Of a DNA stretch of 64,000 nt, positions 8,485 to 19,118 are shown piece after piece. The notes under the pieces are model-generated. The model was given only the letters and a program-made list of their open reading frames with translations, did no database searches and was not told the DNA's origin. This stretch comes from Gammaproteobacteria bacterium (GTDB lineage: Bacteria > Pseudomonadota > Gammaproteobacteria > UBA6429 > Thiohalophilaceae). The position numbers and the translations under genes were made by a program. Numbering within the stretch: the stretch's first letter is position 1; each line of letters begins with the position of its first letter. The stretch covers positions 43,618 to 107,617 of the forward strand of contig JAGLTQ010000100.1 in the NCBI GenBank assembly GCA_023135195.1, written 5' to 3'.

Positions 8485-10248
8485 TTAGTCTACTGTTTCA
8501 CTTTTAAATTGCATATTATGAAGCGCTGCGTAATGACCATTTTTTACGATCAACTCTTTATGTGTACCAAGTTCAACTATTTTCCCTTTGTCTAACACGA
8601 CAATTTTATCGGCAGCTTCTATGGTAGATAATCGATGTGCAATAACAAGTGTTGTTCGTGTTTTAATAAGCTCATCAAGTGCGGCTTGAATACTACGTTC
8701 AGATTCAGTATCGAGTGCAGATGTTGCTTCATCTAAAATTAAAACAGGTGCATCTTTAAATATTGCTCTTGCGATGGCTATACGTTGTCTTTGGCCACCT
8801 GAGAGCAGCACACCATCTTCACCTACCACCGTATCAAAACCATCAGGTAAATTTTCAATGAACTCTAATGCATTTGCAGATTTTGCTGCATCCCTGATTT
8901 TACCTTTATCAACATCTTCAAGGTCACTGTATGCAATATTATGTGCAACAGTATCGTTAAATAAAGTAACGTTTTGACTCACTAATGCAATATGACTTCT
9001 TAAATTACTTAAACTCAGTGTTTCTATTGCTAAATCATCAATCGTTATATCACCCGATGTTTTATCATAAAAACGGGGCAATAAACTTACCAGTGTCGAT
9101 TTACCCGCACCAGAACGACCTACAAAAGCGACCGTTTCACCCGCTTTTATCTCAAGTGTTATACCTGACAATACTTTTTCATTCTCATTGGTATATGAAA
9201 AATTAACATTATCAAATTTAACTTTACCTTTTAGTGTTTTAATTTCTTTTGTACCTTGATCAATCTCTTCTTCAAGGTCAATAAAAGCAAATACACTTTC
9301 AGCAGCAGCTATACCTCTTTGTAATGTCATATTTATTGTTGTCAGACGTTTAGCGTGTTGCAACAACATAACCATACCCATGAGAAACGCGACAAACTTA
9401 CCAGCGGTCATATCAGGGATAATTTTTGGCGATGTCGCCATAAAAATCATGACCGCAAAAGCAATAGCAACCATAAGTTGGATAGTTGGATTACTGATGG
9501 CATTAGTTGCGACTAATTTTAAATGTTGACGTCGATTGTATTCATTTGTTTTTAAAAAGCGTTGCGTCTCAAACGTCTGCCCGCCAAATATTTTTATCTC
9601 CTGATTCGCCTTAATGGATTCTTCAGTGATGTCGGTAACGCCACCCATTGAGCTTTGAATACGTTTACCGATAGTACGAAAACGTTTACTAATGGTATAA
9701 ACAATCGCGGCTACAAAAGGTGCGATAACAAACAATATTAATGTAAGTAAAGGATTCTTATATAACATCCATACCAGTAATCCAATTACTGTTATCCCAT
9801 CCCTGATTAAAACGATCACCACGCCGGATGTTGCTGCGGCAAGTTGTTCAATGTCATATACCATTTTTGATAAAATGGTACCTGATGATGTCACGTCAAA
9901 ATAGCGGGTGGGTAAAACAATAATTTTATTAAATATTTTTGCGCGCAAATCACGAATAACATTTCGTGCAATCATTGCCATGCCGTACTCTGATAAAAAT
10001 GTTCCAATAATACGTACAGCAAAAATCGCTACCAATAATATAGGCACCCAAAACATAGAGTCAGGATCTTTTTCAACAAAGCCACCATCCATCATTGGTT
10101 CAAGAATTTGTGCAAAAGAAACTTCCGTTCCTGCATAAATCACCATGCCAATCACCGCAAATACAAATATTTTCCAGTACGGTAAGGAATATTTTAATAA
10201 ACGACGATAAATTATAGTTGCATCGTTACTTTCAGGTTTATCGCTCAT
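8485..10248 (-). CDS. msbA: lipid A export ATP-binding/permease MsbA
   Basis: 587 residues, standard for a half-size ABC exporter. The N-terminal six-helix permease domain spans about 20-320. The nucleotide-binding domain contains Walker A GRSGAGKSTL, signature LLSGGQRQRIAIARAI, Walker B VLILDEATSALD and the switch histidine of IAHRLST. As a homodimer MsbA flips core-lipid A across the inner membrane. It sits between exbD (5-base gap) and lpxK (26-base gap), matching the known linkage of msbA with lpxK. Family members export other lipids or drugs, but this context makes MsbA the best call. Confidence 0.95.
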   Translation of the reverse strand: MSDKPESNDATIIYRRLLKYSLPYWKIFVFAVIGMVIYAGTEVSFAQILEPMMDGGFVEKDPDSMFWVPILLVAIFAVRIIGTFLSEYGMAMIARNVIRDLRAKIFNKIIVLPTRYFDVTSSGTILSKMVYDIEQLAAATSGVVIVLIRDGITVIGLLVWMLYKNPLLTLILFVIAPFVAAIVYTISKRFRTIGKRIQSSMGGVTDITEESIKANQEIKIFGGQTFETQRFLKTNEYNRRQHLKLVATNAISNPTIQLMVAIAFAVMIFMATSPKIIPDMTAGKFVAFLMGMVMLLQHAKRLTTINMTLQRGIAAAESVFAFIDLEEEIDQGTKEIKTLKGKVKFDNVNFSYTNENEKVLSGITLEIKAGETVAFVGRSGAGKSTLVSLLPRFYDKTSGDITIDDLAIETLSLSNLRSHIALVSQNVTLFNDTVAHNIAYSDLEDVDKGKIRDAAKSANALEFIENLPDGFDTVVGEDGVLLSGGQRQRIAIARAIFKDAPVLILDEATSALDTESERSIQAALDELIKTRTTLVIAHRLSTIEAADKIVVLDKGKIVELGTHKELIVKNGHYAALHNMQFKSETVD

Positions 10249-10253
10249 ATGTA

Positions 10254-10670
10254 TTATTTTTTATTAACTTGTTTTGTTGCAAAGGTTAAATGTACCAGAC
10301 CCAGCTGACGTGCGGCATCCATCGCTCTTACCACAGACTGATGTGGTGTCATTTTGTCTGCACTAATAATCAATTTAGGTTCTTTAAAATCACCACGTGT
10401 AATGGAAATGGCTTTTTTTAATGTTTTGATATCGGAATCTTTTAATCGACGTTGATTTACAAAGTAACGACCTTGATTATCAATACTAATCTCAATTACT
10501 TTTTTCTTAGACTCAGCCACTTCGCCAGATGACTCTGGTAATTCAATCGTTATTTCAGATTCACGTTGGAAAGTGGTTGATACCATAAAGAATATTAACA
10601 GTAAGAACACAACATCAATTAAAGGTGTTATGTTTAATTCAAGTTCAGTATCACGTTTGGTACGTAACAT
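10254..10670 (-). CDS. exbD: biopolymer transporter ExbD
   Basis: 138 residues. A short cytoplasmic N-terminus (MLRTKRDTELELNITPLIDV) leads into one membrane helix with the conserved proton-path aspartate in PLIDVVFLLLIFFMV. A periplasmic domain ends with the helical DAARQLGLVHLTFAT segment. It works with ExbB to convert proton motive force into movement of TonB or a related partner; no tonB gene is present here. The start shares one base with the end of exbB. ExbBD placed directly before msbA/lpxK is a common gammaproteobacterial arrangement. Confidence 0.95.
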   Translation of the reverse strand: MLRTKRDTELELNITPLIDVVFLLLIFFMVSTTFQRESEITIELPESSGEVAESKKKVIEISIDNQGRYFVNQRRLKDSDIKTLKKAISITRGDFKEPKLIISADKMTPHQSVVRAMDAARQLGLVHLTFATKQVNKK

Positions 10671-11293
10671 TAATTTTTTTCCTGTTGCACACGATCGCCA
10701 TGCATAACATCAACAATTTTAAGAGCTTCCTCTTCCATTTTCAGAACCAGCTCATCAACACGACCACGGAAGAAACGGTAAAAAATCAAAGTTGGAATTG
10801 CGACAGATAATCCTGCTGCCGTTGTTATTAACGCTTCAGAAATACCACCCGCTAATATCGTTGGATTACCCACACCTTGAGTTGTAATTGCGGCAAAAAC
10901 TTTAATCATGCCAATAACCGTACCTAACAAACCCATTAACGGGGTTATCGAAGCAATTGTGCCCAAAGTATTAAGATAGCGCTCAAGTTCATGAATCACC
11001 TGGTGCCCCACTTCTTCGATACTTTCTTTCATTATTTCACGAGGGTGATCGCGATTAATTAAGCCTGCCGCAAGAATCTTTCCTAGTGGAGAATTATTAC
11101 CAAGCGCAACAATATGTTCATCTGTCAGAGTTTTGCTTTTATGCCACTGCCATACTTGAGCAACTAAACTGGGAGGAGTAACTTTTTTAGCTTGTAATGA
11201 CCAGAATCGTTCCGCCACTATTGCCAAAGCAATGACTGAACTCGCAAGAATAGGCAGCATCAACCAGCCGCCATGTTGAATCATCTCGAACAC
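10670..11293 (-). CDS. exbB: MotA/TolQ/ExbB proton channel family protein ExbB
   Basis: 207 residues with three predicted membrane helices: one at about 10-30 after a short N-terminus, and a pair around 110-135 and 150-175. The conserved MotA/TolQ/ExbB core is visible in LNTLGTIASITPLMGLLGTVIGMIKVF and GISEALITTAAGLSVAIPTLIFYRFF. It forms the pentameric proton channel for ExbD. First gene of the exbB-exbD-msbA-lpxK-ycaR operon; the promoter must lie in the 94-bp gap before comEC or further upstream. Confidence 0.95.
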   Translation of the reverse strand: MFEMIQHGGWLMLPILASSVIALAIVAERFWSLQAKKVTPPSLVAQVWQWHKSKTLTDEHIVALGNNSPLGKILAAGLINRDHPREIMKESIEEVGHQVIHELERYLNTLGTIASITPLMGLLGTVIGMIKVFAAITTQGVGNPTILAGGISEALITTAAGLSVAIPTLIFYRFFRGRVDELVLKMEEEALKIVDVMHGDRVQQEKN

Positions 11294-11387
11294 TTTTTGG
11301 GTTCCTTATACTACAAAATATAGGTGAAAATCTGGTGCTCACTTTATCAGAGACGACGGTGTGCGGATAGGGTATCGTTCACAGCAT

Positions 11388-13751
11388 TTAGTGGTGACTG
11401 TTCCAGTATTTTTGGCTCTCTTTACGATATTCATCAGGCTTTTTGCTGCTGCTTTTTTGACCAACACTACCGAGTAATACAGAAATAGCACCCGAATTGT
11501 GTGTTTTAAGAATGGGGATGTGCCTCCCTTTATATCGAGCTAAAACCGTTGCATGAGGCATACGATAGCGGTTCATAAACCCAACAGGTATTAAGATATA
11601 GTCAGGATCAACTGCCTCTAGAAAAGCCCTGGATGACGATGTTTTACTGCCATGGTGTGGAGCAACCAGGTATGTGGATTTTAATTGCTCATAGCGCTCT
11701 TCTACTAGCTGCTTTTCAGCCCGTTTTTCAATATCTGCACTCAATAATAATGATTCCTTTCCTGTGCTTATCCGCAAGACACATGAGGCATTATTACGCT
11801 TTTTATAGCTAAGTGACTCATCTGGATTAAGCATTTCAAATAAAATACCATCCCATACCCAGTTTTGGCCCGCCCGGCATGCTTCACTGCCCTTTTCACC
11901 ATAACTACTCACTAAACGATGGATTTCGAATTCTTTTTGAATAGATTTATAGCCTCCACGGTGGTCATTATCCTTATGGCTTAGAACGAGCATATCGAGC
12001 TTATTAATACCCTTTTGTCTAATAAACGGAATAACCACCGCCGCCCCGGTATCAAAATTTTCACTAAATTTAGGCCCGGTATCAAACACCAGCGTATGTT
12101 TACTTGTTTGCACTACCGCAGCCAAGCCCTGCCCTACATCCAATAATGTGATTTCAGCTTCACCTTGTTTTGGCAAATGAGTATTTGGCCATATCAGTGG
12201 AATAATGAGAAAAAAACCTAAATATTTAGCCGGCCATCCCTTTGGTGTTAACAATAAAACAAAGCCTAAACTGGCCAGACACAGCACCAATAAACCAGGT
12301 TTAACCCCATACCACTGACTTACCGGTGTATTGGCTAAATAAGACAAAAACCACCACAAGGCATTCAATATTGTGTCAGCAAGAGAAAATAGTATTGCGG
12401 CTAAATCAGGGAAAAATGAAGCCATGGATGTTGCAATCAAGGTCAGTGGAACAACTAAAAAACTCACCACAGGAATAGCAATTAGATTTGCAAATGGAGA
12501 AACGATGGATGCTTGTTGAAAAAGAAAAATAAGTAATGGAATGAGGGCTAAACTAATACGCCATTGTAAACGCCCCCATATTCTCCAGCCCTTATCAACA
12601 TCAAGTCGCCCCGAAGCTGCGAGACTTATTATGCTAACAGCCGCAAAAGACAACCAGAATCCTGCCGATAAAACTGCTACAGGATCAAGCAATAAGACAC
12701 TCAACAATGCAAGACTTAACACTAGCAAACTTTGTACCTTGTGTAATTTGAAAATTGAAAACATCACAATGCTTAACATAATAAGAGCACGCTGAGCAGG
12801 AACAGCAAAACCTGATAAAGCCGCATAGAACGCCGCAATTGATAAAGCACTTAAAGCCGCGACTCGGGGCGATGCCAACTTTAATGCCGCAGAACCACAA
12901 TACGGCCATAAACGTCGGACAATAAGAAAAATAAAACCGGCAAGAAGCCCTATATGTAAGCCTGATATTGCAACAAGATGGCTGGTACCTGTGGCACGAA
13001 AAACATACCACTGTTCTTGTGATATTCCTGTTCGTTCTCCCATTGCCAGTGCAATCAGGATGCCGGCGTATTTATTTTCTGACGTAATGCTTATTAAGGT
13101 GTCATATAAATGTTGACGTAGAATAAGCATACTATAGCCGTTTGCTTCATCATCCAGTTTTTTTGCAAACTGTTTCTTTCTGGCATTTATACGCACATAA
13201 CCTGTTGCTCTTATCTTTTTTTGATACAGCCATCCTTCATAATCAAAGCCGCCTGGATTCATAAAACCATGAGGTTGTTTTAAACGTAGCCAAAACTGCC
13301 AACGCTGTCCTGCTTTCACTTTTATCTTGCTTTTATTCTTGAAACGCCCCCCACGTTTGCCATACCAGCTAATTCGAACTTTACCTATTGAATCAATTTT
13401 TTGTTTATTAAATTCTATGGTTTCAATATTAAATTCAAATCGCTGCTTACGGTTATCTGCAAGAGGAATACTTGCAATCACTCCCGTTACTAATAAGTCT
13501 TTACCCTGTAATTCATTTGGCAACGAAACATCTAAAACCCAATGAGCGCGTAATAAAGCCCATAGAAATCCCAGGAAGAATAAGATAATTATTCGGATAT
13601 TTCGTGCAATCAGAACATTATTAAAGTAACGAGGTAAAAAAGGTAAACTAAAAATAGAAAATAGAGCCCAACACCACATAATGTTCGGCAAGCTACTAAA
13701 TTGCTGAAGAAATAGAATTCCAAAGAGGAAAGATATAATCCCTGATTTCAT
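11388..13751 (-). CDS. comEC: DNA internalisation protein ComEC/Rec2
   Basis: 787 residues from the ATG at 13751, preceded by GGTGAG; an ATG 33 bases upstream (13784) has no visible ribosome site. Order of parts: N-terminal membrane helices and a DUF4131 OB-like domain, the central Competence membrane domain (GTSHLVAISGLHIGLLAGF), then a C-terminal metallo-beta-lactamase domain with DVGQG, the metal-binding LSHKDNDHRGG and APHHGSKTSS. ComEC carries single-stranded DNA across the inner membrane during natural transformation. It is intact here. No other competence gene is in the window. Confidence 0.95.
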   Translation of the reverse strand: MKSGIISFLFGILFLQQFSSLPNIMWCWALFSIFSLPFLPRYFNNVLIARNIRIIILFFLGFLWALLRAHWVLDVSLPNELQGKDLLVTGVIASIPLADNRKQRFEFNIETIEFNKQKIDSIGKVRISWYGKRGGRFKNKSKIKVKAGQRWQFWLRLKQPHGFMNPGGFDYEGWLYQKKIRATGYVRINARKKQFAKKLDDEANGYSMLILRQHLYDTLISITSENKYAGILIALAMGERTGISQEQWYVFRATGTSHLVAISGLHIGLLAGFIFLIVRRLWPYCGSAALKLASPRVAALSALSIAAFYAALSGFAVPAQRALIMLSIVMFSIFKLHKVQSLLVLSLALLSVLLLDPVAVLSAGFWLSFAAVSIISLAASGRLDVDKGWRIWGRLQWRISLALIPLLIFLFQQASIVSPFANLIAIPVVSFLVVPLTLIATSMASFFPDLAAILFSLADTILNALWWFLSYLANTPVSQWYGVKPGLLVLCLASLGFVLLLTPKGWPAKYLGFFLIIPLIWPNTHLPKQGEAEITLLDVGQGLAAVVQTSKHTLVFDTGPKFSENFDTGAAVVIPFIRQKGINKLDMLVLSHKDNDHRGGYKSIQKEFEIHRLVSSYGEKGSEACRAGQNWVWDGILFEMLNPDESLSYKKRNNASCVLRISTGKESLLLSADIEKRAEKQLVEERYEQLKSTYLVAPHHGSKTSSSRAFLEAVDPDYILIPVGFMNRYRMPHATVLARYKGRHIPILKTHNSGAISVLLGSVGQKSSSKKPDEYRKESQKYWNSHH

Positions 13752-13872
13752 TAAACTCACCCGTCCTTGAGTGTGATTAAGCATGTTAATATAACTTTAT
13801 ATTGGTAACAATATCTCGATATTGCTAACATCTAATTTTAGACTAACAGATTTCATTAAAATAGAAAGCCGA

Positions 13873-14409
13873 ATGCCAAAGAAGTTTATTAAACGCTACA
13901 TGCCGGATCATGAAAAAATCCGTAAAAACAAACAACTTAACAAAGTGTTTGGAACTTTACTGCATGATCCGAATTTACTACATCTAAATAGACGTTCAGT
14001 GTCCATGGCTTTTTTTGTTGGCTTGTTCGTGGCCTTTGTTCCGCTCCCTTCACAAATGATTATGGCTGCTGCCATTGCTATTCTTATTCGATGCAACCTA
14101 CCTATTTCTGTTGGACTTGTTTGGGTATCTAATCCAATAACCATGCCTCCTCTCTTTTATTTTGCTTATAAAGTAGGTGCATGGATCTTAAGCACACCTG
14201 AACATGAATTTGTTTTTGAATTAAGCTGGAAATGGTTAGGTACTGAGCTCGAAGCTATATGGCAACCCTTTTTATTAGGTTGCACTATTAGTGGAGTTGT
14301 CTTTGGCGCGTTAGGGTATATTACAATCCGACTTTTATGGCGCTTACATATCATTAATACAATTAAAGAACGAAAAAAGAAACGAGCATTAAAAAAGGCT
14401 CAAAAATAA
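13873..14409 (+). CDS. DUF2062 domain-containing membrane protein
   Basis: 178 residues from the ATG at 13873, preceded by GAAAG; an upstream in-frame TTG at 13822 is unlikely. The DUF2062 signature is clear: MPKKFIKRYMPDHEKIRKN at the start, SMAFFVGLFVAFVPLPSQM, then SNPITMPPLFYFAYKVGAW. Two to three membrane helices span about 45-75, 95-115 and 140-160, and the tail is lysine/arginine-rich. Function is unknown; members are widespread small inner-membrane proteins. It is divergent from comEC and ends 10 bases before a repeat element. Confidence 0.9.
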   Translation: MPKKFIKRYMPDHEKIRKNKQLNKVFGTLLHDPNLLHLNRRSVSMAFFVGLFVAFVPLPSQMIMAAAIAILIRCNLPISVGLVWVSNPITMPPLFYFAYKVGAWILSTPEHEFVFELSWKWLGTELEAIWQPFLLGCTISGVVFGALGYITIRLLWRLHIINTIKERKKKRALKKAQK

Positions 14410-14418
14410 ATATTTTCT

Positions 14419-14632
14419 TAATTAACCCCAGCCTCATATAAGAAAATATGTTAATGGGTAGCCCGGATGAAATGTAATGTGATCCAGGGGGAAACAGGCA
14501 AAACATTCTCTCCCGGATTTCTCTTCGCTACATCCAGGCTACATTACTCTCTTTTTAAAACATCCCTGTTATTAACAACTCTGGGAATGCGAGAATGATG
14601 TGCATTGCTTTATACCCAGCGGAGGTTAATTA
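14419..14632. repeat. MITE-like element, copy 1
   Basis: Non-coding element of about 214 bp filling the space between the convergent DUF2062 and sucD genes. Its ends are a perfect 9-bp inverted repeat, TAATTAACC / GGTTAATTA, with weaker similarity to 27 bp. The core begins GGTAGCCCGGATGAAATG and contains pairing halves (GATCCAGGGGG and CTCCCGGATTTC). The same termini and core occur at 20465-20660. Bordering TA dinucleotides would fit a TA target duplication, but this is not proven. No transposase of a parent element is in the window. Confidence 0.8.
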
Positions 14633-14641
14633 GTTAAAAAG

Positions 14642-15520
14642 TTATTTACTATTTTCAATCGCCTTCTGCAATGTCGAACCAAGTTCTGCTGGTGAAGTCG
14701 CAGTGTAAACACCAGCCTTTTCAAGCGCTGCATATTTTTCTTTCGCAGTACCTTTACCACCCGCAATAATTGCACCGGCATGTCCCATACGTTTACCTTT
14801 CGGTGCTGTTACACCTGCAATGTAAGCGGCGACGGGTTTACTCATGTTTGATTTAATGAACTCGGCAGCCTCTTCTTCTGCGGAACCACCAATCTCACCT
14901 ACCATAATGATTGATTCTGTTTGCGGATCATTTTCAAAAGCTTCTAAGCAGTCGATAAACGTAGTGCCAGGAATAGGATCTCCACCTATACCAACACAAG
15001 TACTTTGACCTAAGCCTATATCGGTTGTTTGTTTAACCGCTTCATAGGTTAATGTGCCTGAACGAGAAACAATACCAACCTTACCCGGCAGATGAATTTC
15101 ACCCGGCATAATTCCGATTTTACATTCACCCGGCGTAATAACGCCCGGACAGTTTGGACCAATAAGACGAGAGTCTGATTGATTAACAACGTGCCAAACA
15201 TCTAACATATCTTTTGTTGGTATACCTTCAGTTATACAAACAATGAGTTCAAGGCCAGCATCGACGGCTTCTAATATCGCATCTTTACAAAAAGCAGCAG
15301 GTACATAAATAACGGTAGCATCAGCTTGTGTTTCATTTACCGCATCTTTAACCGTATTAAATACAGGCAAACCTAATGAAGTTTGACCTCCTTTACCGGG
15401 TGTAACACCACCCACCATTTTTGTTCCGTATTCAATGGCTTTTTCAGAATGATACTGTCCTTGCTTGCCAGTAAAGCCCTGACAAATTACTTTTGTTTCT
15501 TTATTAATCCAGACACTCAT
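14642..15520 (-). CDS. sucD: succinate-CoA ligase, alpha subunit
   Basis: 292 residues, normal length. The N-terminal CoA-binding Rossmann part shows [19 protein letters not shown] and [10 protein letters not shown]. The ligase part has [20 protein letters not shown] and the phosphohistidine loop [10 protein letters not shown]. With SucC it interconverts succinyl-CoA and succinate with nucleotide triphosphate formation in the TCA cycle. The start overlaps the sucC stop by 4 bases, so the two are translationally coupled. The rest of the TCA operon (sucAB) is not adjacent; the sdh operon lies far away at 53-57 kb. Confidence 0.98.
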   Translation of the reverse strand: MSVWINKETKVICQGFTGKQGQYHSEKAIEYGTKMVGGVTPGKGGQTSLGLPVFNTVKDAVNETQADATVIYVPAAFCKDAILEAVDAGLELIVCITEGIPTKDMLDVWHVVNQSDSRLIGPNCPGVITPGECKIGIMPGEIHLPGKVGIVSRSGTLTYEAVKQTTDIGLGQSTCVGIGGDPIPGTTFIDCLEAFENDPQTESIIMVGEIGGSAEEEAAEFIKSNMSKPVAAYIAGVTAPKGKRMGHAGAIIAGGKGTAKEKYAALEKAGVYTATSPAELGSTLQKAIENSK

Positions 15521-16683
15521 AATGACTTCACCTGCTTAACAATTTTTTCGGCCGCATCATTTAAGTTATGTGCTGTTTCAATTTTTAACGGGCTTGCATC
15601 AAGAATTTCTAATCCTTTCTTAGCATTATTGCCTTCTAAACGAACCACAACAGGTACATTAACGCCTATCTCTTCAACTGCTGCTGCAATACCTTCTGCA
15701 ATAATATCGCAGCGCACTATACCTCCAAAAATATTTACTAAAATACCTTTAACCTTTTCATCCGATAAAATAATTTTAAAGGCTTCAGCTACTCTTTCTT
15801 TTGTTGCTGTTCCGCCCACATCTAAAAAGTTTGCCGGCTCACTGCCTTGTAGTTTTATTAAATCCATTGTTGCCATGGCTAATCCCGCACCGTTTACCAT
15901 GCAGCCTATTTCACCATCTAATGAAATATAATTAAGATCCCATTCTTTAGCACGGACTTCTCTTTCATCTTCTTGTGTAACATCACGTAATTCTTCAAGA
16001 TGAGCGTGACGATATAAAGCACTGTCATCAATATTTATCTTGGCATCAAGACAAAGTAAATCACCTTGCTTCGTTACAACTAAAGGATTGATTTCTAACA
16101 AAGACAAATCTTTTTCGACAAACATTTTAGCTAACGCCATCAGTAACTTACTAAACTGTTTTATTTGATCACCTTTTAAACCTAAAGCAAAACCAAGATC
16201 ACGACATTGATACCCTTGTATTCCAACTATAGGATTAACAGCTGCTTTAAGAATTTTTTCGGGTGTTTCTTCGGCAACCTTTTCAATCTCCATGCCACCT
16301 TCGGTTGAGGCCATGAATACAATTTGTCGTAAAGAACGATCAATCACAGCACCAAGATAGAGTTCTCGTTCAATATCACAGGGTTGTTCGATTAATATTT
16401 TATGAATAGGTTGGCCCTTTGCATCTGTCTGAAACGTAATCAGGTTATGTCCCAGCATTGAAGATACAAAAGCTTCTACTTCTTCTTTTTTATCTGTGAT
16501 TTTAACGCCGCCTGCTTTACCGCGACCACCGGCATGAACTTGAGCCTTAACGACCCAACGTTCACCACCTAACTCTTCAAGCTTAGCTTTAACTTGTGAG
16601 CTTTGGTTAACCACTCGAAACTCAGGAACAGCTATACCGTATTCGGAGAACAGTGTTTTTGACTGATACTCGTGTAGATTCAT
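15517..16683 (-). CDS. sucC: succinate-CoA ligase, beta subunit
   Basis: 388 residues. An N-terminal ATP-grasp domain starts with the family signature [20 protein letters not shown] and contains [16 protein letters not shown] and EINPLVVT. The C-terminal CoA-ligase domain has [24 protein letters not shown] and [10 protein letters not shown]. It binds the nucleotide and, with SucD, forms the heterodimeric or heterotetrameric enzyme. First gene of a two-gene sucCD operon; 55 bases separate its start from the end of lolD, so read-through from lolCD cannot be excluded. Confidence 0.98.
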   Translation of the reverse strand: MNLHEYQSKTLFSEYGIAVPEFRVVNQSSQVKAKLEELGGERWVVKAQVHAGGRGKAGGVKITDKKEEVEAFVSSMLGHNLITFQTDAKGQPIHKILIEQPCDIERELYLGAVIDRSLRQIVFMASTEGGMEIEKVAEETPEKILKAAVNPIVGIQGYQCRDLGFALGLKGDQIKQFSKLLMALAKMFVEKDLSLLEINPLVVTKQGDLLCLDAKINIDDSALYRHAHLEELRDVTQEDEREVRAKEWDLNYISLDGEIGCMVNGAGLAMATMDLIKLQGSEPANFLDVGGTATKERVAEAFKIILSDEKVKGILVNIFGGIVRCDIIAEGIAAAVEEIGVNVPVVVRLEGNNAKKGLEILDASPLKIETAHNLNDAAEKIVKQVKSL

Positions 16684-16738
16684 AATGATTTCCGGGTTTT
16701 AAATTTCAAGATCATTGCTAAGAACGACAGTTGTTTTC

Positions 16739-17440
16739 TTAGTTACTAATTTGACCATCAGATAAATGTAAAATGCGATCCATCTTGTTGGCAAAATTCA
16801 AATCATGTGTAACAACAACAAAGCTGGTATTTAGCTCTCTATTTACTTCTAACATGAGCTCGTAAACCTGGTCAGCGGTTTTACCATCAAGATTTCCCGT
16901 AGGTTCATCCGCTAAAACACACGTTGGATTAGTGACTAACGCACGCGCTAATGCAGCTCGTTGACGTTCACCACCAGAGAGTTCACTTGGTTTATGTTTG
17001 ACCCGATGTCCTAAGCCAACACGCTCAAGCATACTGTTTGCTTTATCTGTCGCTTCTTTTGGGCTCAAACCACGAATTAATAATGGCATAGCCACATTTT
17101 CCAGTGCACTAAATTCAGGTAATAAATGATGAAATTGGTAAACAAAACCCAGGTTATGATTTCTTAATATACCGCGTTGAGTTTCATCCAATGAAGCCAT
17201 GTTTTTTCCTGCAACTTCAACGCGCCCTTTTGTCGGTAAATCCAGGCCACCTAATAATTGCAGTAAGGTGCTTTTACCTGAACCGGATGAGCCAATGATA
17301 GCAACCTGTTCACCTTTATTAATACTAAGAGAAATGTCTTTTAGAACTTCAACTTCTGCTGGGCCTTCAGTAAAGGTTTTATTAAGACCTTCGCACATTA
17401 AAACGATGTCAGAAGAACCTCGATCGGAGATGTTATTCAT
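16739..17440 (-). CDS. lolD: lipoprotein-releasing system ATPase LolD
   Basis: 233 residues. ABC ATPase with Walker [12 protein letters not shown]-loop [12 protein letters not shown] (a typical LolD sequence), signature [15 protein letters not shown], Walker [12 protein letters not shown] and switch histidine VVVTHDL. It powers extraction of outer-membrane lipoproteins from the inner membrane to LolA. Its start overlaps the end of the LolC/E-type permease gene by 8 bases. No second permease gene is adjacent. Confidence 0.96.
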   Translation of the reverse strand: MNNISDRGSSDIVLMCEGLNKTFTEGPAEVEVLKDISLSINKGEQVAIIGSSGSGKSTLLQLLGGLDLPTKGRVEVAGKNMASLDETQRGILRNHNLGFVYQFHHLLPEFSALENVAMPLLIRGLSPKEATDKANSMLERVGLGHRVKHKPSELSGGERQRAALARALVTNPTCVLADEPTGNLDGKTADQVYELMLEVNRELNTSFVVVTHDLNFANKMDRILHLSDGQISN

Positions 17441-18680
17441 AACGCAGAGCCTCCGCCGGTTGAGTCTGGCTCGCTCGCCATGCAGGATAAAGTGTTGCCA
17501 CTAAACCAAGAACGAGTGAAATAGAGCAAATAGTCCAAACATCATCCCAATGTAAATCTGAGGGTAAGACGCTAATATAATAAACAGCAGGATCAAGAAT
17601 ACGTATACCAAATATTCCTTCCAGAAACGGCACCACAGTATCAAGATTTAAAGCTAAACTGACTCCAGCCACCGTGCCGACTAATGTTCCAATGAAACCA
17701 ATAATCGCCCCTTGCACCATAAAGATACCCATTATGCTACGAGGTGAAGCGCCTAATGTTCTTAAGATAGCGATATCACTTTGCTTGTCCGTAACAACCA
17801 TAACTAACGTCGAAACAATATTAAAAGCAGCAACCGCGACAATCAGTAGCAACAGTAAAAAGATCATACGTTTTTCAATTTTTACTGCACGGAACCAATT
17901 TGCATGATAGCTACTCCAGTCCCTAACCCAATATTCACTTAATTCTTTATCTTGTAACTCTTCTTTTGTTAGAGGTGCAGCAAATAAATCATTCAGTTTA
18001 GCTCGTACACCTGTCACCTGGCCTTTCATACGAAATAAACGTTGCGCATCTTTTAAATGTATTAAAGCCATGCTGCTGTCGTATTCATACATACCGAGAT
18101 AAAATACGCCAACAACGGTAAAACGTTTTAACCGTGGCGCAACCCCGGCAGGTGTCACATTTGCGCTAGGAGTAACCATGGTGACTTTATCTCCAACATG
18201 TACACCCAAAATTCGGGCTAGGTCCTGTCCTAAAATAACGCCAAATTTTCCTGCTTTGAGATCTGTAAAACGACCCGCTTTCATTTTTAAAGAAACATTC
18301 GAGACATCAGGTTCTTTCTCAGGCAAAACACCCCGGATCAGAGTTCCATTTACACTGGAGCCATTAATCAACATTCCTTGTGCTTCAATATAAGGGGCGG
18401 CAGCAATCACATTTTTATGTGTTTTCGTTGTTTTGAGAACAGCAGGCCAATTTTTTAAGCGGCCATCAAAATCCGTGACAGTAAGATGCGACACCATATC
18501 GAGAATGCGTTCACGGACTTCCTTTTCAAAGCCATTCATGACCGATAAAACGGTAATTAAGGCCATAACGCCAAGCGCAATTCCCATCATCGAAGACAGA
18601 GAAATGAAAGAAATGAAGTGGTTGCGGCGCTTTGCTCGTGTGTAACGAAGCCCGACAAAGAGTTCTAGTGGTTTAAACAT
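17433..18680 (-). CDS. lolC: lipoprotein-releasing system permease, LolC/LolE family
   Basis: 415 residues from the ATG at 18680 ([20 protein letters not shown] is the family's normal start; 24 bases of extra frame upstream are ignored). One N-terminal membrane helix (about 20-45, [19 protein letters not shown]) precedes a large periplasmic MacB-like domain. Three C-terminal helices follow (about 270-300, 315-345, 375-400), the first containing [25 protein letters not shown]. With LolD it releases lipoproteins from the inner membrane. Only one permease gene is present, so the complex may be a homodimer (LolF-like) or a second gene may lie elsewhere. The C versus E assignment is not decided by the sequence alone. 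Confidence 0.9.
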   Translation of the reverse strand: MFKPLELFVGLRYTRAKRRNHFISFISLSSMMGIALGVMALITVLSVMNGFEKEVRERILDMVSHLTVTDFDGRLKNWPAVLKTTKTHKNVIAAAPYIEAQGMLINGSSVNGTLIRGVLPEKEPDVSNVSLKMKAGRFTDLKAGKFGVILGQDLARILGVHVGDKVTMVTPSANVTPAGVAPRLKRFTVVGVFYLGMYEYDSSMALIHLKDAQRLFRMKGQVTGVRAKLNDLFAAPLTKEELQDKELSEYWVRDWSSYHANWFRAVKIEKRMIFLLLLLIVAVAAFNIVSTLVMVVTDKQSDIAILRTLGASPRSIMGIFMVQGAIIGFIGTLVGTVAGVSLALNLDTVVPFLEGIFGIRILDPAVYYISVLPSDLHWDDVWTICSISLVLGLVATLYPAWRASQTQPAEALRYE

Positions 18681-18807
18681 GGGGCAAATATTAACTGAAA
18701 ACAACTTTCAGGCATACTATTGATTTTATTCAATTTTTTTGCATGAATTTTAACCATTAAGCAGGCCGGTTAATGGTGTAAATGCAGAACTATTCAAAGC
18801 TAAACAC

Positions 18808-19002
18808 ATCCCGTCATCGCGAACGACGGCATGGACACAGAAGAGCAACGCAGGACGATTCCATGAATGGAATCGGTAGAGTCGAGTCTGGAACGGAGAC
18901 CGAGCAGTTGCCGAGGAACAACGTGACTGCGGCAATCTCATGTTAATAGCCCCTTTTGTGAGATTGCTTCGCCCGATAAAACTGGGCTCGCAATGACAGG
19001 AT
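18808..19002. repeat. inverted-repeat element of the 'TCATTGCGA' type
   Basis: The 438-bp gap between lolC and the 96-aa exported protein gene holds a non-coding element of about 195 bp. Ends: ATCCCGTCATCGCGA at the left and, inverted, ATCCTGTCATTGCGA at the right (13 of 15). Inside is a second perfect inverted repeat, GCAATCTCA / TGAGATTGC (18932-18967). Similar sequences (gcaatctca, tcgcaatgac) recur as dispersed repeats in many bacterial genomes. It encodes nothing I can support. Confidence 0.65.
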
Positions 19003-19040
19003 ATCATTCAAAAGTTTATTCATGCCCTGATTAACAAGAT

Positions 19041-19069
19041 AATGGCTTAGCTTTTGCCTGTAAGCCATT
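19041..19069. other. hairpin upstream of the 96-aa exported protein gene
   Basis: Perfect 9-bp inverted repeat AATGGCTTA / TAAGCCATT with an 11-base loop, about 50 bases before the ATG at 19119. No T-run follows on either strand. It could be an operator or an mRNA leader structure; nothing decides which. Confidence 0.4.
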
Positions 19070-19118
19070 GATAGAGTATAGTTTACTCCTCAGTTGAGAA
19101 TAATTCTGGAGTTATGAG

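Noticed and set aside
12685..13011. Second minus-strand frame of 108 codons inside comEC
   Set aside because: comEC is intact in the other frame, with its full membrane and hydrolase motifs.
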